A DNA stretch of 64,000 nt from Lineus longissimus (GCF_910592395.1 NC_088309.1:26660599-26724598); one strand, 5' to 3'. Shown: positions 1-14,198, counted from the first letter of the stretch. Numbers and translations: made by a program. Notes: generated by a model from the letters alone, not told the origin.

Positions 1-3000
1 GGATACCAGGTTGCTTCTCAACTATCGGATGGTCCGCCTACAATCTACGAAATCTTCTGACTAGTTGGACTTATCTGTGTTTGGAGTTTGAGCTTTTTCT
101 TGAAACAAAGACTGAATACCCTGCAACTTATGACTTACATGATTTTCAAGTGTCGTTGACTACCCCACGTACGTGTTTGACAACCGATCGGTAATCAGGT
201 GTCAGCCATGAAACAACAGGAATCTGGAAAATGTTGAATTTGGAAATCAGTCGTCCCGATCGAATCATCTACATCGATAGTTTGATCATATTGAAACAGG
301 TAATCAAAGCCAATAAATGCAACACTTCATATTGGAACAAGAAAACAATTGCCCTGGTCAGAAACAGATTATTCGAAACAAATGATTAGTCAGCTGTACA
401 TAGTGGTTATAAACGAGTATTTCAAACACTCATATGATACCAATGTGGAACTGATGTTCATGACATTCACTAGAAGCAATATTAATTAGCTCTATCGATT
501 AACGTTGAAGATGAAGTTGGTTTATTGCTAGGCACGGTTCAAACTGCAACCATTATCAAAATCGCACTCGAGGCATATGGCATAGGTTATTATTTGAATT
601 TGATATCGCGTTGATGCAAACTATGTCATGATCAGAACGGAGGAAAATATCAAACGCTGGTCATAGGGCATGTCATGTGGTCCGATTATAGCTTATGGAT
701 AACCAAATGAGGTATTTCTAGATTTTTAAGTTTTGGACTTGGCATGCTGGGTCAGTCTACTGTTGCTGTTGGCGGGATCCAACCAACACATTACTGTTTG
801 TTCACGCTGTCATTTGTGGCTGCACGCTTTACATGCAACTCGTGGAAATTTTCATTCCGTCCTGTCATGTCTTGTTTTAAAGCCTGATTCAAACGAACAT
901 TCTCGTGAAAACTGATACATGAAAAGAAAAATAGCATGTATGTGACCTGAATGAAGCAAGTGTGCGAGTCATCAGGGTCGTCAGAGTGGGGACCGCAGTG
1001 GCATATGCAAGCCTTGTACTCCACGCTAAGTGCAATAGTTGGGAAAAAGCCTGGGCCATTCATACGGCAACCAGAAATCACCAATTGCAATTGCATCTCC
1101 AAATTGCTTTTCACCAGAAATGATAACAAATAATGCAACAAGCTACCACTTAGAAGTTAACACTGGTTAATACTCAGTGTGGTATAAATTCTGACCAGAA
1201 AAGACTGACTGCCACCACAGAAAATAGAGGTAATTATTTCGAGCTTTACCTTTGAGCCAAAAGATTCTGTAAGTAGCCAGATCTGCGGTCTGTTCCGACA
1301 TTAATTACCTGTCTGTGATAAAGGAGGAAGCGACGCCTAATCCGAGGTTGACACAATGCAATTACCGCAGGAATATGACTCTAATTGAGCATATGCTTGC
1401 AACATTAGGCCGGTGCAGAGACAGGGGGACACATATCGAACTGGGAGAGACAGTATCACATACATTCAGTGATGATTTCCATATTTAATCAACAATTAAT
1501 GTATGGGAAGAGAAACCATTTGGCCTCAGTTGTTAGATCCATGCAATGAAAGAGAAACACCTTGTTGATGGTTATTCAAGAATTCATTATCATTACTCAG
1601 CCGTAAGGTTTTAAGCTAATTAAGAACTTAAAATATCTTTGCCGTAGGGCAAGTGAAGACCCCTTCCGACAAAAAATTATATCAGAATAGTATGACGTCC
1701 CCACGGTAAGGTTAGATTGCTTTACATGTGGAGGTAAGGTTTGCGGTGTAGCCTTTCTGATTCACTTCCAAATACTCTCATAATGCAACGAGGTTTTAGT
1801 TTCTGAAATCTCATTACTTATCTCAAGGCGGCCAGAGTATGGTCTGGTAAGGGGATGTACACTTCACTTCCTTCCCTTAGTTACACGAGACAGTCTCTTT
1901 GGGGAGCTTTATTTCGTTAAGAGTTAAATGCCAAGTGCTAAGGAAACGTGTCGCACGGTACCTACAAGGATATTGTGCGTTTAGCATCGTGAGTTCAATT
2001 GCTATCTCAAGTACCACGAGTCATGACATCCAAATTTCACCATGTGGTTGCTGGCAACATCTTGCCCTATTGCAAGCATGTACAAAATTGATGTATCGAT
2101 ACATTTGCCAGTACATCACTGGTGTGACTTAATGACCAATGCATCATCAGCCTTTATGAATGAGCATCGTGCTGTTAATGTTTGATTAGAGATCCCTATG
2201 AAGTGACCGACCATACTTCCCGCATGGCAGCATGGGCGGGAGGTATCAGGATAAAGTGGCATAACTCATGCTTGCTGCTCTCTAAGTAGCATTGATAGTT
2301 TATGCAGTCGGCATGTCAGAAGAAGAAAAGGGCAATTGCAGCAAATGCTCTATGTGTAGTATATACATGTATTTTGAATAGGCAATTGGAAGAAATATAG
2401 GCAGTAGTTCCCATTTCCTAACAAGTTGACCTGTTTTGACCACTCACCGACCAGTTTTTAAAGCTGATGAAGCTAACCTTGAATCTTCTTTCAAAGGATA
2501 AAACGGACTTCTAATTCCACAAAGGATAAACACGCGGTGTGTTTGCCAATTGTTTCCATGTTCCTCTCGCTTCTTTTTGAGATATGTGATAGGGTTTAGT
2601 GTGAAGAACGAATGTTGACTTTGGCTTCGATCTAAAAATATCTGTTCAGGGGAGGAAGTTGCTTACGATTACAACAAACGTTTTTTTTTAATGAATGTTG
2701 AGAATTGTTGTTAGGATATAGTCCAGTACGAACACGAAAAATAGCTTTCGCGAAGATTGATAAGCTAAAATCTGGAATCGAGGGCTACCGTATCACTCCT
2801 GGGCATTTGACAAGTGGAGTCAACCGTTGTTTTTCTTTGGGAAGGCAGTGTGTAGACTGTACCTTTTTAATTTGTATCTGTACCCAATCGTGGGATTCAC
2901 AGTCAGATAAAAGTACAGATTTTAAATAGCCGTAAATTAGACAAATGAGCAGTCATTTAGTGCTGCTCATGCATGAAGAGGCAAAGTACTTTGAGTTATA

Positions 3001-5632
3001 CTTCCCATGATTTTCTGATAACAGACCAATACCCTTTCACTGCTAAACAAAAGGCATGGCTTGTTTTTTTGGCGAATCAATGTTTCGTGGCACTCTTTGC
3101 TGATATGGATGACGTTGTTTTCCGGTATTATTTCGAAATGGTGAGAACTTTCTCTGACATTCAGTACTGTCAAAACTGAGCTTGTTATCATCATCAACAG
3201 ATATATCATCAGTTAGCTTCGGAAAAGTTCACATTTACATTTTACGGATCATCAAATTTTATAAAACCTTAAATGGTGAGATCAAACATAACAATTGCCA
3301 ATCTATTACACCAAATTAAATGTTATATCTAAGATCGCCAAATGGCGCCGCGGTTCTTGAGTTCCTGTTCAGACACGTAAGAAAACAAAGAGTAATCTGA
3401 GATTGCTGGACTGGTCAATCATTGTTCATCAGTGCAAGTAATCCATTCTTTTGTCTTATTATCATTAATGAGCCTACAGCTGGAAATCTGAGTAACATGA
3501 CCTGCCCTCTATCATGCCCCAAGAGAATCCTTACGTTTTATCCAATAATTAGCGCTCGCGGCATGACCACTGGTTCATGAGCTGGTCAAGAGGCCAGTAG
3601 CTGCCATTGTCCGATTGTCGACATGTATGAACAGAGACCTGTATATTTCAAATAACTAGTCCAATGGACATTAGATTTTGACGATTCCTTCCAAAGGAAG
3701 CCTTTGCCCATGCAATATATACTCTCGTTTTAAATGTTTTTCACAAAAGTGAGCCGAAACGTAGTGAAATTAGCGGTATTGCTACCAGTAGGTTTGACGT
3801 GTAATGATTACATATACCATCACGGTTTTATTAGCAATGATTCTAAACATCGTGTCCATGTATGACAGACATCTACATGGCCGCTAGCAAAACAATAATG
3901 ATATGGAAAAGAAGGGTCTTATTGTTCGTCTGCAGAATAACTTTTTTCATCTTTTGAAGTCGGAAAACTGACTGTCCTTAGGCTATTGCGATGATGGAAC
4001 TTGATTATTCCACATTTAGTGCATTCCCAGCACATGTTGGCATCAAAGCAGCTGTTTTTGTTCAGAAAGATTTTCCATTTGTTACTTGTTCAAAGAAACA
4101 ACAAAAGTTTCCCTCATGGCGGATGATCACCCCATGCAAAACAACCTGTAGCATCACAACCTTCTCAGTAACATACATAATGTGTAGCATTCGGATGTCC
4201 ATATCCGAGGGTGTTCTTGGTCTGATTTCTTTTTGTCACTATAACATTGATAACAATGTGTTTGGCGATTTTAGTTTCACCAGAAAAAGCCCCTGAGCAG
4301 GAGAGTCCGATTGGTGGTCTTCAGGCGACCAATAGATACAGTTGTGACCTTGCTCTGGTTTGTGTGATAGTGTCCTCATGTACACACGTGAATAGTGCTA
4401 TAGTACGCTAACTGTAAGATAGTAGAGACGCCATTTGGCCATTTTGCATAATTCAATATGACCTTCCTGGCTCCTATCTATTCCAAGGACTGAACGCATC
4501 TTGCGATTTTTATATCATTTCTCTTGGGAAAGCAATCAAACAACATGGCATAATTATATTAAACTGCGAAAATGCAGATAGTAAATCTTCATTTCTTAAG
4601 AAAGTCGCTTTCATTAAAGACGAATCCCAAAGTGAGCCAGTTTTTACCAGTTGATTTTTGCTACAATGTTTCAGTAGAAATAATGGAACAAACACTGAAA
4701 TTTGATCAGCGCAACAGATAAGATGATTTGAAAACGAAATTAGTCAAAATCGATCGACATGGCTCTGTAACAGGATAATTTGGATGAGTCGACTGATGTT
4801 GGGTCGTGTTTCAAACATGCAGTGATCGAATGCATTGCATATTCTGAAATGTATGGTTGAAGTAATGTAATACGTGCGATATAAGAGTTATGGAATTGAC
4901 CTTTGTAAATTGCTGAGTGTACATGTACACTTTTAGATAATATCTTTTTATAAGTAAAAATTCGAAAGAAAAAAATTGTTTTTTCAAACAAATTACTAGA
5001 GTTATCAATATAGAGGTATAATCCTTTTTCGTCGTGAAATCTTCTTTCATTTTTCATATTTCATTTTAAATCATTTTCTTATAACATGTGTATATTAACT
5101 TTAACTCATAACTCCCATGTGCCTAAATCACGTCACAAAAAAAACTCGCTTTGTCAGTATATTTGAATAACCCAGTGCTCATAGTATCTTTCAAACAACT
5201 TTTTCACACGCAGATTATGACGCTTTGTTGATACAATTGTTTCCACGGTAACTAAAACTTCCGTAGCAAAAGACTTGACATGTATAAAAATGCCCACAGA
5301 GCCTATGTTCCATATCGGAATTCTATGATTCTGCGGCTGTTTGTCACTAAAGTAAATGCTTGCAATGGTTATTCAAACATTCTGTTCTGTTGTGTTTCAT
5401 TGGCCCCGGGCTTTTGATTCTTCTTAATTTTCATCAGGATGTTAGAGTATTTGTTTGGCTCTGTCATATTTGCGTGGCAAATCACGTGCAAGATCAGCTG
5501 GATAAGAATTGCAAACGCAAATCAACCTTTCATATTTACCTTCGAGGACCCTCAGAAAGCCAACTTCCGTAATATCGGTTTTATCACTAAAACAAAAACA
5601 CTTAATGGTACTTCTAATGTAATAAGAGTATA
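1..5632. other. Non-coding stretch, intergenic or intronic
   Basis: No gene is recognised here. A plus-strand frame is open from the window edge (base 3) to a TAA at 192-194, about 63 codons without a usable early ATG. It could be an exon cut by the window edge, but this length is expected by chance. A short hairpin is visible, with ATGAGCAG at 2945-2952 and its complement CTGCTCAT at 2963-2970. Other open frames (for example 3991-4296 plus and 4740-5057 minus) have no motifs or splice context that support them. Confidence 0.5.
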
Positions 5633-5806
5633 CAGTAGAACCTCTCTATTAAGTACACCCTCGGGACTGACAGTTGCTGTCTTTAATATAGAGGTGTCCT
5701 AATTAGAGAGGTCAAATTGAATGGAAACGACTAATTTGGGACCAAAACTAGTGTCCTTAATAGAGAGGTTGTCCTTAGTAGGGAGGTGTCCGCTAAGGGA
5801 GGTTTA
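5633..5806 (+). mobile_element. MITE-like inverted-repeat element flanked by TA
   Basis: The element starts with CAGTAGAACCTCTCTATTAA directly after a TA and ends near CTAAGGGAGGTTTATA, whose reverse complement (AAACCTCCCTTAG) matches the start imperfectly. Between the ends the motif TTAATAGAGAGGTGTCC recurs in degenerate form at about 5680, 5699, 5755, 5773 and 5790, so the element can fold on itself. It has no coding capacity and is about 174 bp long. A CAGT start and TA target site are typical of pogo/Tigger-type Tc1-mariner elements, so a non-autonomous MITE of that group is the best inference. The last few bases of the 3' inverted repeat look degraded, because CTACTG is not present. Strand is arbitrary. 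Confidence 0.7.
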
Positions 5807-8393
5807 TAAAAAATTGTATCGTGGTAAAGCAATTTCATCGATTTAAGTCTTATCGAAGTATCGTTTGTTTCCCAGACTTTTGCTCAAGAGTCCTTAATCA
5901 CTTTCATACCAGTCCAGTACATCACCTGTTCTCTAAAAAGAATTCCATCCGTGTCTTGTTGTGTGAAAAGAATTGTGTGTTAAAGCGTTGATGAGAAAAA
6001 CTTCTAAGAAGAGGAGCCTGTTTGAGCAGTCATGATCTACCAAAGTTGATGTGATAAGTAGGCCATTCCTATGCGATGCACACTTCCTCCATGAGATGAA
6101 GTGTTCAATTAGGACATCCTAATCTCATGCTGGTGTCACTAGACATATAGAGAATATTTGACTGGGGTACCACATTATTACTTCTACAAAGCATGATGGA
6201 TAAACTTCGATTTGACTGGTTGGAAGGTCAGAAAACTGAAGTTCCCACAGCCATGGTATACCTATTATTTTTCAATCCAAGTACATTTAAAGTAAACATT
6301 GTGCAGACTAAAAATATCTTATGTTGTTACGTTCATCCAAGGAGGATTCTTGCAGGTCACTGCCCAACTCAAGAGGCCAAATCCGAATCGTGCCAAAGGG
6401 CAACGCATCAGAGCATATCCTCCAGAACCGCCAATGCTGGGGCTACGAGAGACGAGCCACAAGGTCAAACGGTGCACCAATATCAACAAAGATCTAACAA
6501 TTAAGAGAGGAACAAGAGACAACAACCAGGTTGATCAGAGACATATGCCTGATTTGCATTGTAGCCATAAAACTAAATCAAATCCATTGAACAAGACAAA
6601 GACAAAGACGAACTTTTGAGATCTGAGATCTGATGAAGTTCTCCTTCTACCCTCCATTAACAAATATGGGGAATAAAAGAATTTTCAGAGAACATCATCG
6701 CAAATACCCTTATTGGTGTATTGCTTTCGATTAAAAAACTAGAAGAACGAAATCACCAGTCTTCGAAAATAGACGTAATATAGCATTCTACCTATCTATC
6801 CTTATACTCAGGCTGGTTCCACAAACTTACATTTCCTTCTCACAAACTCTAAAGTGCTATAATCATTTTCTTAATGAAATTTACAGCGCAAGCTGTGTCA
6901 AAACGTGATGCATATTTTATGGAAGCGTGTCGTTAAGGAATCCCCGAGGATGACTGCCATGTTATCTGAACACATCTTCTTCGAATAGGACTGACTCAGA
7001 TACGAAGGAATCTTCTGCATATTTCAACAAATTCGAAATACTACGTCCTTTGGCTGGATAGGGGATGACACAGCAGAATTGTCTTCCTAAGATTAAAATA
7101 CTCTTTAGCTAAAATACGATTTCTAGAATTTTTCTCTTAAGTTAAAATAAACTTGAACTAAAAATTCTTAAATACACGTTTTCACCTGTGTATGAGAGTG
7201 AATGTGTGTCTTAAATATCGAAAAGTGGATATGATAGACACCAATAGACACTACTAACATGATGAATTACCAAGGCTTTATTACTCCAGCTGACGTTATC
7301 TTGATAACTTCTCTCGCAAATATTGCCGATCATACGCGATACAGTGTGTGGGGCGTTGTTTAACTTTCGAGATAGCGGTAGAAGTAAAGTTTTTCATAGC
7401 TTCTCACAATACCTTGAGCTTCTGCAAAGAACCCGTTTAGCTCCAGGTATTGTTACAAACTCTGTTCCGGAGCACCTGTCACAAGAATATTGTAAATTCG
7501 CTCTAGCTATTCTACGTGTCACCCGTAGGTGTTGACACGTGTGAGAACCATTATAAAATAATTGTCCTCATTTGATATAAAATCTCCCCGATATCCACAA
7601 AATCTTCATTGAAGAAGAATACCCAAAAACAAAGTGATGATATTGGAAAATTGCAAATGCTTTCTTTAACTGCATTTTATCGATACTTCTTCAGATCTAT
7701 TGAACAGTAGAGATTAACTTTTGAATAATAAATGTTGCCAAAATACCGTGTGTTCCATTTAATCTTGGTTATCACAGATAAAAGACAGGGTGAAAGCAGC
7801 TATGCTGAGGATTGTGATGTTTAGGGGATATAAGTGGAAGAGATCATGAATGAAGAAATGGTGCTTGCTTTCTGTTGGCTTGACATATTTTTCGCGATAC
7901 AAAGGCCAAGGTTTTTCTCTCAACAACAAATCTCACTGTTGAAGGGAACCCCAAACAAATGTATAAATCATCGTTCGTGTTTCTTTGTTTGTTATGATCA
8001 ATATCCATCACCCTGACATTGACGATTGAGATGGCTTCGAATCTAAGCAGATTCCTCTATCACCCAATGTTTACGTTGTCGGAGCTAAACAAACAGGACC
8101 ATGGCGGATGCATTCAGAGCAAATACGGATAAGACATGGTCGAGATCTCAAAATATATTCATAAATGAAGACACACAATGGCTTGAATTAGTTATGTTTG
8201 GTGGGGCCTTGATAGGGGGGTGAGTCACATGTTAGAGTAACTACAAGGTCACATCTAGGTTATTTTAAGGTTTCAATACGTAGCAAGGCTGGTGCCAGTG
8301 CGACAGGCTGTGAGTGGATTGGGTATATCGCATATTCTTATAACAATCGACACATACAAATGATAAAAACTTCATTTTTGGCTCACCGCAGAG
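5807..8393. other. Non-coding stretch with one weak exon candidate
   Basis: Mostly AT-rich sequence without recognised genes. One segment stands out. A good splice-acceptor-like TTCTTGCAG ends at 6355 and is followed by a less AT-rich stretch open in two frames, one to a stop near 6504 and the other to a stop near 6617. The second frame is basic and proline-rich (for example AYPPEPPMLGLRETSHK). A GAATAAA polyadenylation-like signal follows near 6672. It could be a 3' terminal exon or a non-coding RNA exon, but no family is recognised and the true frame cannot be chosen. The remainder holds only chance-length open frames. Confidence 0.3.
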
Positions 8394-8422
8394 TCCGTCG
8401 TCCGTCGTCGTCGTCGTCGTCT
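8394..8422. repeat. (CGT)n microsatellite
   Basis: A GTCCGTCGTCCGT lead-in runs into a pure CGT run of six units (8403-8420). The following 150 bp is rich in T and A runs. From general familiarity, CGT/CCGT runs often sit inside dispersed repeats of marine invertebrates, so this may be part of a larger interspersed repeat. That is inference, since only the microsatellite is directly visible. Confidence 0.85.
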
Positions 8423-9190
8423 TCTGTATCCCTTTCAAAAACAGATCCAAATATTGTTTCACTTCTACTCAAAATGAAGCAACATTCCCCAAACCCTTTT
8501 TGGCTTTAAAAATTTTTCTGAACTTTGAACTGGCTCTGAAAGATCAAAAAATTTCTAAGTCCAAATATTTTTTTCACTTGTTTTTTTCTGCTCAAACCTG
8601 TAAGAAATTGGAGTTTGCAATAACCATTCGATTATTTGCTTGCATCGGCACTCTGTGACTAACCAAGGATAAGAGGGATGAGATTAAGGAGGCCAATATT
8701 TGCTGCGCGGGCAGCCCTGATTTTTTTTCAATCAGATGGACCAAGCAAAGCTCTTTTTTTCTTTTAATTTGGCAAGCGGCCATCTTGGAAACCATTTTTA
8801 GCTCAGTTTTGTGACAGAATATTGATATAAACTGCCCCAGGAAAGAAAGCTGCACTACCACACACCACTTCCTCTAAGATCGCAAAATTGACTACAATCA
8901 CCAAAGCTGTTCTCCCCATATCCACTGTAAATGACATGCATTAACATTACCCGAGGTGAGTAGATGGTCCCTGGACTATTTCATTTTGTAATTGCTGGAA
9001 GGCGTGCATAAACGAACTAAAACATCCCTTTAACGACAGAGACTCATCAAAAGCTTTTATTTCTTAAAGAATTTGTAATGTAATGCAATGTGTTTTAAAA
9101 CGTTGATCACCACTCAGGTCGGTTATCAACAATTGTAGCTTCAAGAAAATGTCATGGCATTAACAAAGCCATCCCAAGGGTTATTTTGTG

Positions 9191-10153
9191 ATGGCATTAA
9201 AAAAATATACCGTAGAAGGCAACAAGCAAACGGTGATTTTAACAGCAGTATTTTTTATCGTCATTCTAGCCATTGTGCATTATCTAGCATACCTCCAGGT
9301 GATGTGCATTGTGGATGCTGTTTCCCTGAGATTTTTGTCAGGTTTGTGTAGACCCTATTTTGGAACAGACAGAATCGCACTAGTTTTTTTTACCCCAAAC
9401 ATGCATTTTCCTTAGGTCATTTCTATACAAATGACTCATATTGCTGTAGTTCTCTTTGTCGACCAGGAGATTCTTTTGAATTGTGTTGAACATAATAGAT
9501 ATATTTGTTGTTGCAGTTCAAGCATATGTAACCATATTTTTGATAACATCCCTAATGGAACTGAAGCAAAGAATGTGACGATTGTCAAAATAGCAATATC
9601 ATTTCTTTAGTCCGAACTGCACGACAACATATGATATACCATCGGGCTATTTGCAGTTTAGATTCAAGAAATAGTAGAATGTTGCAGTCGACATGACGGT
9701 CCATATATTTTTTATCATCACTCACTTAGAGCAGCGAATGGTGAAAAACATAATGTAAATCGAAAATAGAAGCATTGATTACCACTTCAGACAAACTAAA
9801 GTGAATTTTGATTAATCTACAGAAATAAGATTATGAAATTAGTCGATCTATGATAAAGATATGGCATCAAGAAGTCTCCAAACTTAAATTAAGAACGAAC
9901 GAGATATGCAGTTATAATTGCCTCCACAAAAGAAATTGCAAAAAAATGAGACTCCAGAGTTTTTTTTATCTGTAACGAACAGGCAACTGAACATTATCTT
10001 GGCGATGTGTCGGAGATCTCTACACTGATCGGTTGGGGGATTGGTGCCTTGATGGCCTGTCAGATTTGTGATCAGCGTTACTGGTACATGTTGATGGTGT
10101 TCACCGCTGTGATATCCCTGATGACGGCATTCCTGACAGCAACTCTGATATAA
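9191..10153 (+). CDS. Possible two-exon small three-helix membrane protein
   Basis: Proposed exon 1 is 9191-9298 and exon 2 is 9983-10153, with an intron of 684 bp. Exon 1 starts at ATG 9191, 30 bases after an in-frame TAA at 9161, and encodes 36 residues ending in a hydrophobic helix (TVILTAVFFIVILAIVHYL). It ends in CAG followed by a weak donor GTGATG. Exon 2 follows a T-rich tract and GAACAG, stays in phase 0, and encodes 56 residues with two more hydrophobic segments (ISTLIGWGIGALMACQI and WYMLMVFTAVISLMTAF) before TAA at 10151-10153. The product would be 92 residues with three membrane helices and short charged loops. Exon 2 is richer in G+C than its surroundings and reads well as a terminal exon; exon 1 is less certain and could belong to a longer upstream gene. 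No family is recognised, so the function is unknown. Confidence 0.35.
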
Positions 10154-13100
10154 GTAATCACACTCTTGGGAAAGAAGGAGAATGCATTAAAGACAAGGCG
10201 AATTTGGCCTAGTTAGCAACATTAGTGGAGGATTTTTAATTCTGTAGGCCGACAGACTTTTAAAATCTAGCACTTTTCTAACTGCTTCCCTCTATTGTTT
10301 GGGGGACGCTAGAAAACAGTTTCTTATGCATGATGCCCACTGTCACATCACGGCTTATTCTCTCGTTTTTTCAATAACACATTAATCTAATACGAAGTAT
10401 ACCCTTGATAACCCAGAAATATGGGTTATAGCGCCATTGTGAATGCTGTCTCCCACGTCTATCATGAGATCAGGACAAAACAGTCAGTATAAACTAGTTC
10501 ATAATCGTTAACAAACGTTAAGTCTACCTGACGCTTGAGTTTGACGTCACTTACCTGAAAAGACAAAGAGGAGAAAAGCATTAGGTGATAAAATGACATC
10601 CCCATTTTCCGCATATCTAATAACAAGCATTTCTTCTAAAAAAAAACAGTAACTTTTTCTAACCTTGCACTAACCGTCTATTTCTGGATATAGTATTCTT
10701 CTTCCTCCTTTTCATTTTTTTTCTCCCAAGAAATAACCCATCCCTTCTCTCTGTTATCTTCACAAGAAAAATATACGAATGTTGAGAGTAAAAAATAATA
10801 GGTTAGGATCGTTTACAGCCTTCAGGCAGTACCACACTCTCAGATTTCGGGCCACCGCTTCCAACTTGCTATAGCCAAGCAAATAATTCGTTCCGCTTTC
10901 TTTGGTGCCTTCACACTCTGATGTCATCACCTCTGCAGTCATGTACATGTGCATTAGCTAAGATCACATGCAACAGAATCTCGGTATTGGTTCCATATTG
11001 GTATTTTTATTGAGTAGGATGGGTTAAGATCATCAACGTTGATGGAGCTACCTGTTGACTGAGTCAATGACCAACAAGATCTTTATTTGAGATAGAATCC
11101 GATCAGTTCCCATGGCACACGTCTAGACTTTGTCTCCAGCTACCTACTGTGCCCGAATTCAGATCGAAGCGACTCATATTCAAAGACACTGGTCTGGATG
11201 AGAGCTGTTAAATGTGTAGAGATGATCAGCTGCGTTGCCTTACCAGACTCTTTTGCAAGCATTTGTATTTGTAAACACATTACACATTATGCACTTTGAA
11301 ATCTCAAAAAAAATGTGAACGTATAGATTTATATCATATCCAAGAGAAGATAGATATCTTGGAGCGTATATTCTATACATGGTGTCAAGACCATTGTTGT
11401 GGTAGTTATGTCACTGCCTGAGGGGCCAGCAAGACCAAATCAACTTTCTTCGTTGTATATAGCTCCTGACGAAAAACACGCCCCTTGATCTTATAATCAC
11501 TTGAAGCATTAGTATCTTTGTCAATGCATCACCGATGGAGCTTTTCTGGATACATTTGGCCAGGGACAGACCAGGCTCATCAGCAGACGACAGACAGAAC
11601 AATGTCTACTCTAGAGTAGTACATGGCGGGGCATATGTTAGCTCCGAATCAACATGTGCCTGGAAGAATCGGCTATCGCTACTCTGGAAATCACTTAAAG
11701 ATGTTTTGGGAAAGATGGATCTTTGATTTCTTCGTATTGACGCAAAGAGAGCTGTTGGCTTCACAGCAGATGCATTAGTCGTGTTATTACGCTAAAGAAG
11801 CGGTGGGGACAAGATGACAAAAAAACTTCAGAATGAACCGATGGTGGTTAAGAATAGAATCCCTTTATTAAAGCGCCTTTGATAATATGTTGTGTATCAG
11901 CCGACTAGATATCCTGGATATAATATGGTGCAATATTAACATTTCACATAAAGAAATACTGTATGGCTACTTTTGGTAACAAAGTAAACGTCGAGTGGAA
12001 AAATGGGAAGTGAACCTTGTTATCCCTTTGCAGCTATTAGATGTCTTACTGATATATTTCGTTCTTGTGAGACGTTGCCTCCTCCTCCAGAGGAACTATT
12101 ATAGAAAGTAGGTTGTTGATCGTTGACTTCCAGGCTGATCTCCAGCCAGGCGGTGAGAAAGGTCAAGCTGTGTGGGGCGCAATAATCGAACTGATGTTCA
12201 TCTTCTGCCCGTGAAGGATGTAATATTCATAGTTTGCCTGTTGTGTGTTTCGATACCAACTGTTTCCATGCCGAGAGATGTCATCATAAGATTAGAGGTC
12301 CGTTCTTTTATTGATCAACAGACGTGAACAACAAAAGCCCTTTGGGTGTTGGTTGGTTTCTACGAAATTTCAGTGGGTTTTGTATAGAATTGGGATGCAA
12401 TGATTGTAAACATCAACTCGCATTGGATTAGGGAAGAGATGGCAATCTACGAGCGGACAATATATGATTCATGACTATAGGTTAACAATTGGGATATCAT
12501 CTGGTGAAGCTAAAAAAGTTTCCATTTTTACGCCACAAAATGTTTGCCTTTTGGAGCATGTCTAGTTAGTGTTTTTTGAACAGAGTGTGGGTGAATTTCT
12601 GCGCTACTTTTCTTAAACCGTTTTAAGTAATAATGAAAGAACGTATAGGCCTTATATAATACTATGTCGTATATGTTTGCAGTGACGGGTGATGGTACAA
12701 ATCTCACTGCCAGATTGGTGAGATGGCTCCATTGAGCTGATGAATTGTTTAGTAGCAGTGGAATTCCTCTATTGGACCAATTCCTGTCTTTTGTTAAGAC
12801 GTTACTTATATCACAAAGGATATCAAGGCATTTGGGTGCCTTCTCTGATTGCCCTTTTCAAATGTAAAGGCTGTCATACACTTCACAAAAATACAATGAT
12901 TTAAAGACGCTCTTAGTGGTGGAACTGAATGCGAAGCTTTAACAAACATGTGGGTGTTTCATCAGTGAAGGATAACGGAACACATAATACTCTAATTTGA
13001 TTGCGTGAAGCAAGACATCAATCTGTATCATCTTTAAATGCTGTTGTAATATTTTAAGACACAACGTACGATCTCATGGTACTGTTGTGTACTAGTCATA

Positions 13101-14198
13101 TCCAGTCTCATCCTGGACCAATCCTATGGATCAAAAAGATATAAAATACCATGATTCACATCTCATTGATTTGACTCAACTAAGAAAAAGCTTCCTTAAA
13201 TTAACAAATGACTTCCAGATTTTTGAAACTTGTTGTCCCTTTTAAAAGCACTTGTTTCCAAACTAGATAGTGATTCCGGCAATCTGAGTCAAGTAGGAGT
13301 TTCCCACAAAAGTGAATCACTTGAGATCAATTTCATAGCAATGATTGAAACCTTTGATGAGCAATAACAGTATTCATCAGGTCTATCCTGCCAGGAGGCA
13401 ATTGTCCAATTCAGCCCTGAGCTCAGAACTTCTAATGAAAGGGAGAGAATTCGATAATACCACACCAAAGGGAGTATAGTCGATAGTTTATGGCGTAAGG
13501 GCATTGATTTTAGACTTATGTACATTCGATTTTTGAGAATGTCGAATTCTACAGGGTGTAGTGGTTTACCAAATTATCGTTTCCGGCAAATATCCCTTAC
13601 TAAACATCTAAATGAGGTTACATTTCGAGTCGTGAAGCTAATCGTGTGGTAAGCAACATTAACCTTCACTCTAGAAATTCAAAGATGAGAGGGATGAATA
13701 TTTCTTGGGACATTCAATGTTGACCATCAAACACATACAAAGTATCAGTAACGTCGAAGCTATGATCAACCAAAGACAACTATAACTATACCTCGGGCTT
13801 TTAGCATAGGTCTTGTATGTTCAGTAATGATTAGCATCAGTCTCCCATTGTTCTGTGCACTTAACTGTCTAATCCATAGACGAATTACATGAGATCGTTA
13901 TCACTAACGAAGTATGCTTGAATCAACGACTGGGCATGATAGATATCGCTAACCACCCATTTGCTATAAGGACGGACGGTACCAGTCCTATATCGATCAT
14001 ATGCTCAGGCAAGTTAATCCAGAAGCCTTCAGAATATTTCTTAGAAATTTTCGTATGATGTCAACAGCAACGTTTAAGCTATCATGCAGGGATGGTATGC
14101 CACATCGTAGACACTCTACCCTATTGGTTATGAATCATCAGTGACCTTTCACCCCAACTCGTACTTTTGCTGTGATGAGCTCTAATCCATGCTGACAG
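10154..14198. other. Non-coding stretch
   Basis: No gene or repeat family is recognised. Around 12143, a splice-acceptor-like TTCCAG precedes a short less AT-rich segment reading ADLQPGGEKGQAVWGAIIEL before a stop at about 12219. All three plus frames are fairly open there, so this is not good evidence of coding. The other open frames (10760-10954, 11411-11602, 13289-13525) have no supporting motifs. Confidence 0.45.

Noticed and set aside
6193-6504. 103-codon ORF overlapping a second 106-codon ORF
   Set aside because: Two frames are open over the same DNA and neither can be preferred. Only the splice-acceptor-linked segment is mentioned as a weak exon.
8761-8790. GGCCATCTTGG word as in some dispersed repeats
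   Set aside because: The word is too short and no repeat boundaries are visible.
12143-12220. Short segment resembling part of an aquaporin helix (GQAVWGAIIEL)
   Set aside because: Only about 26 codons, no NPA motif or matching neighbouring exon was found, and all three frames are open nearby.
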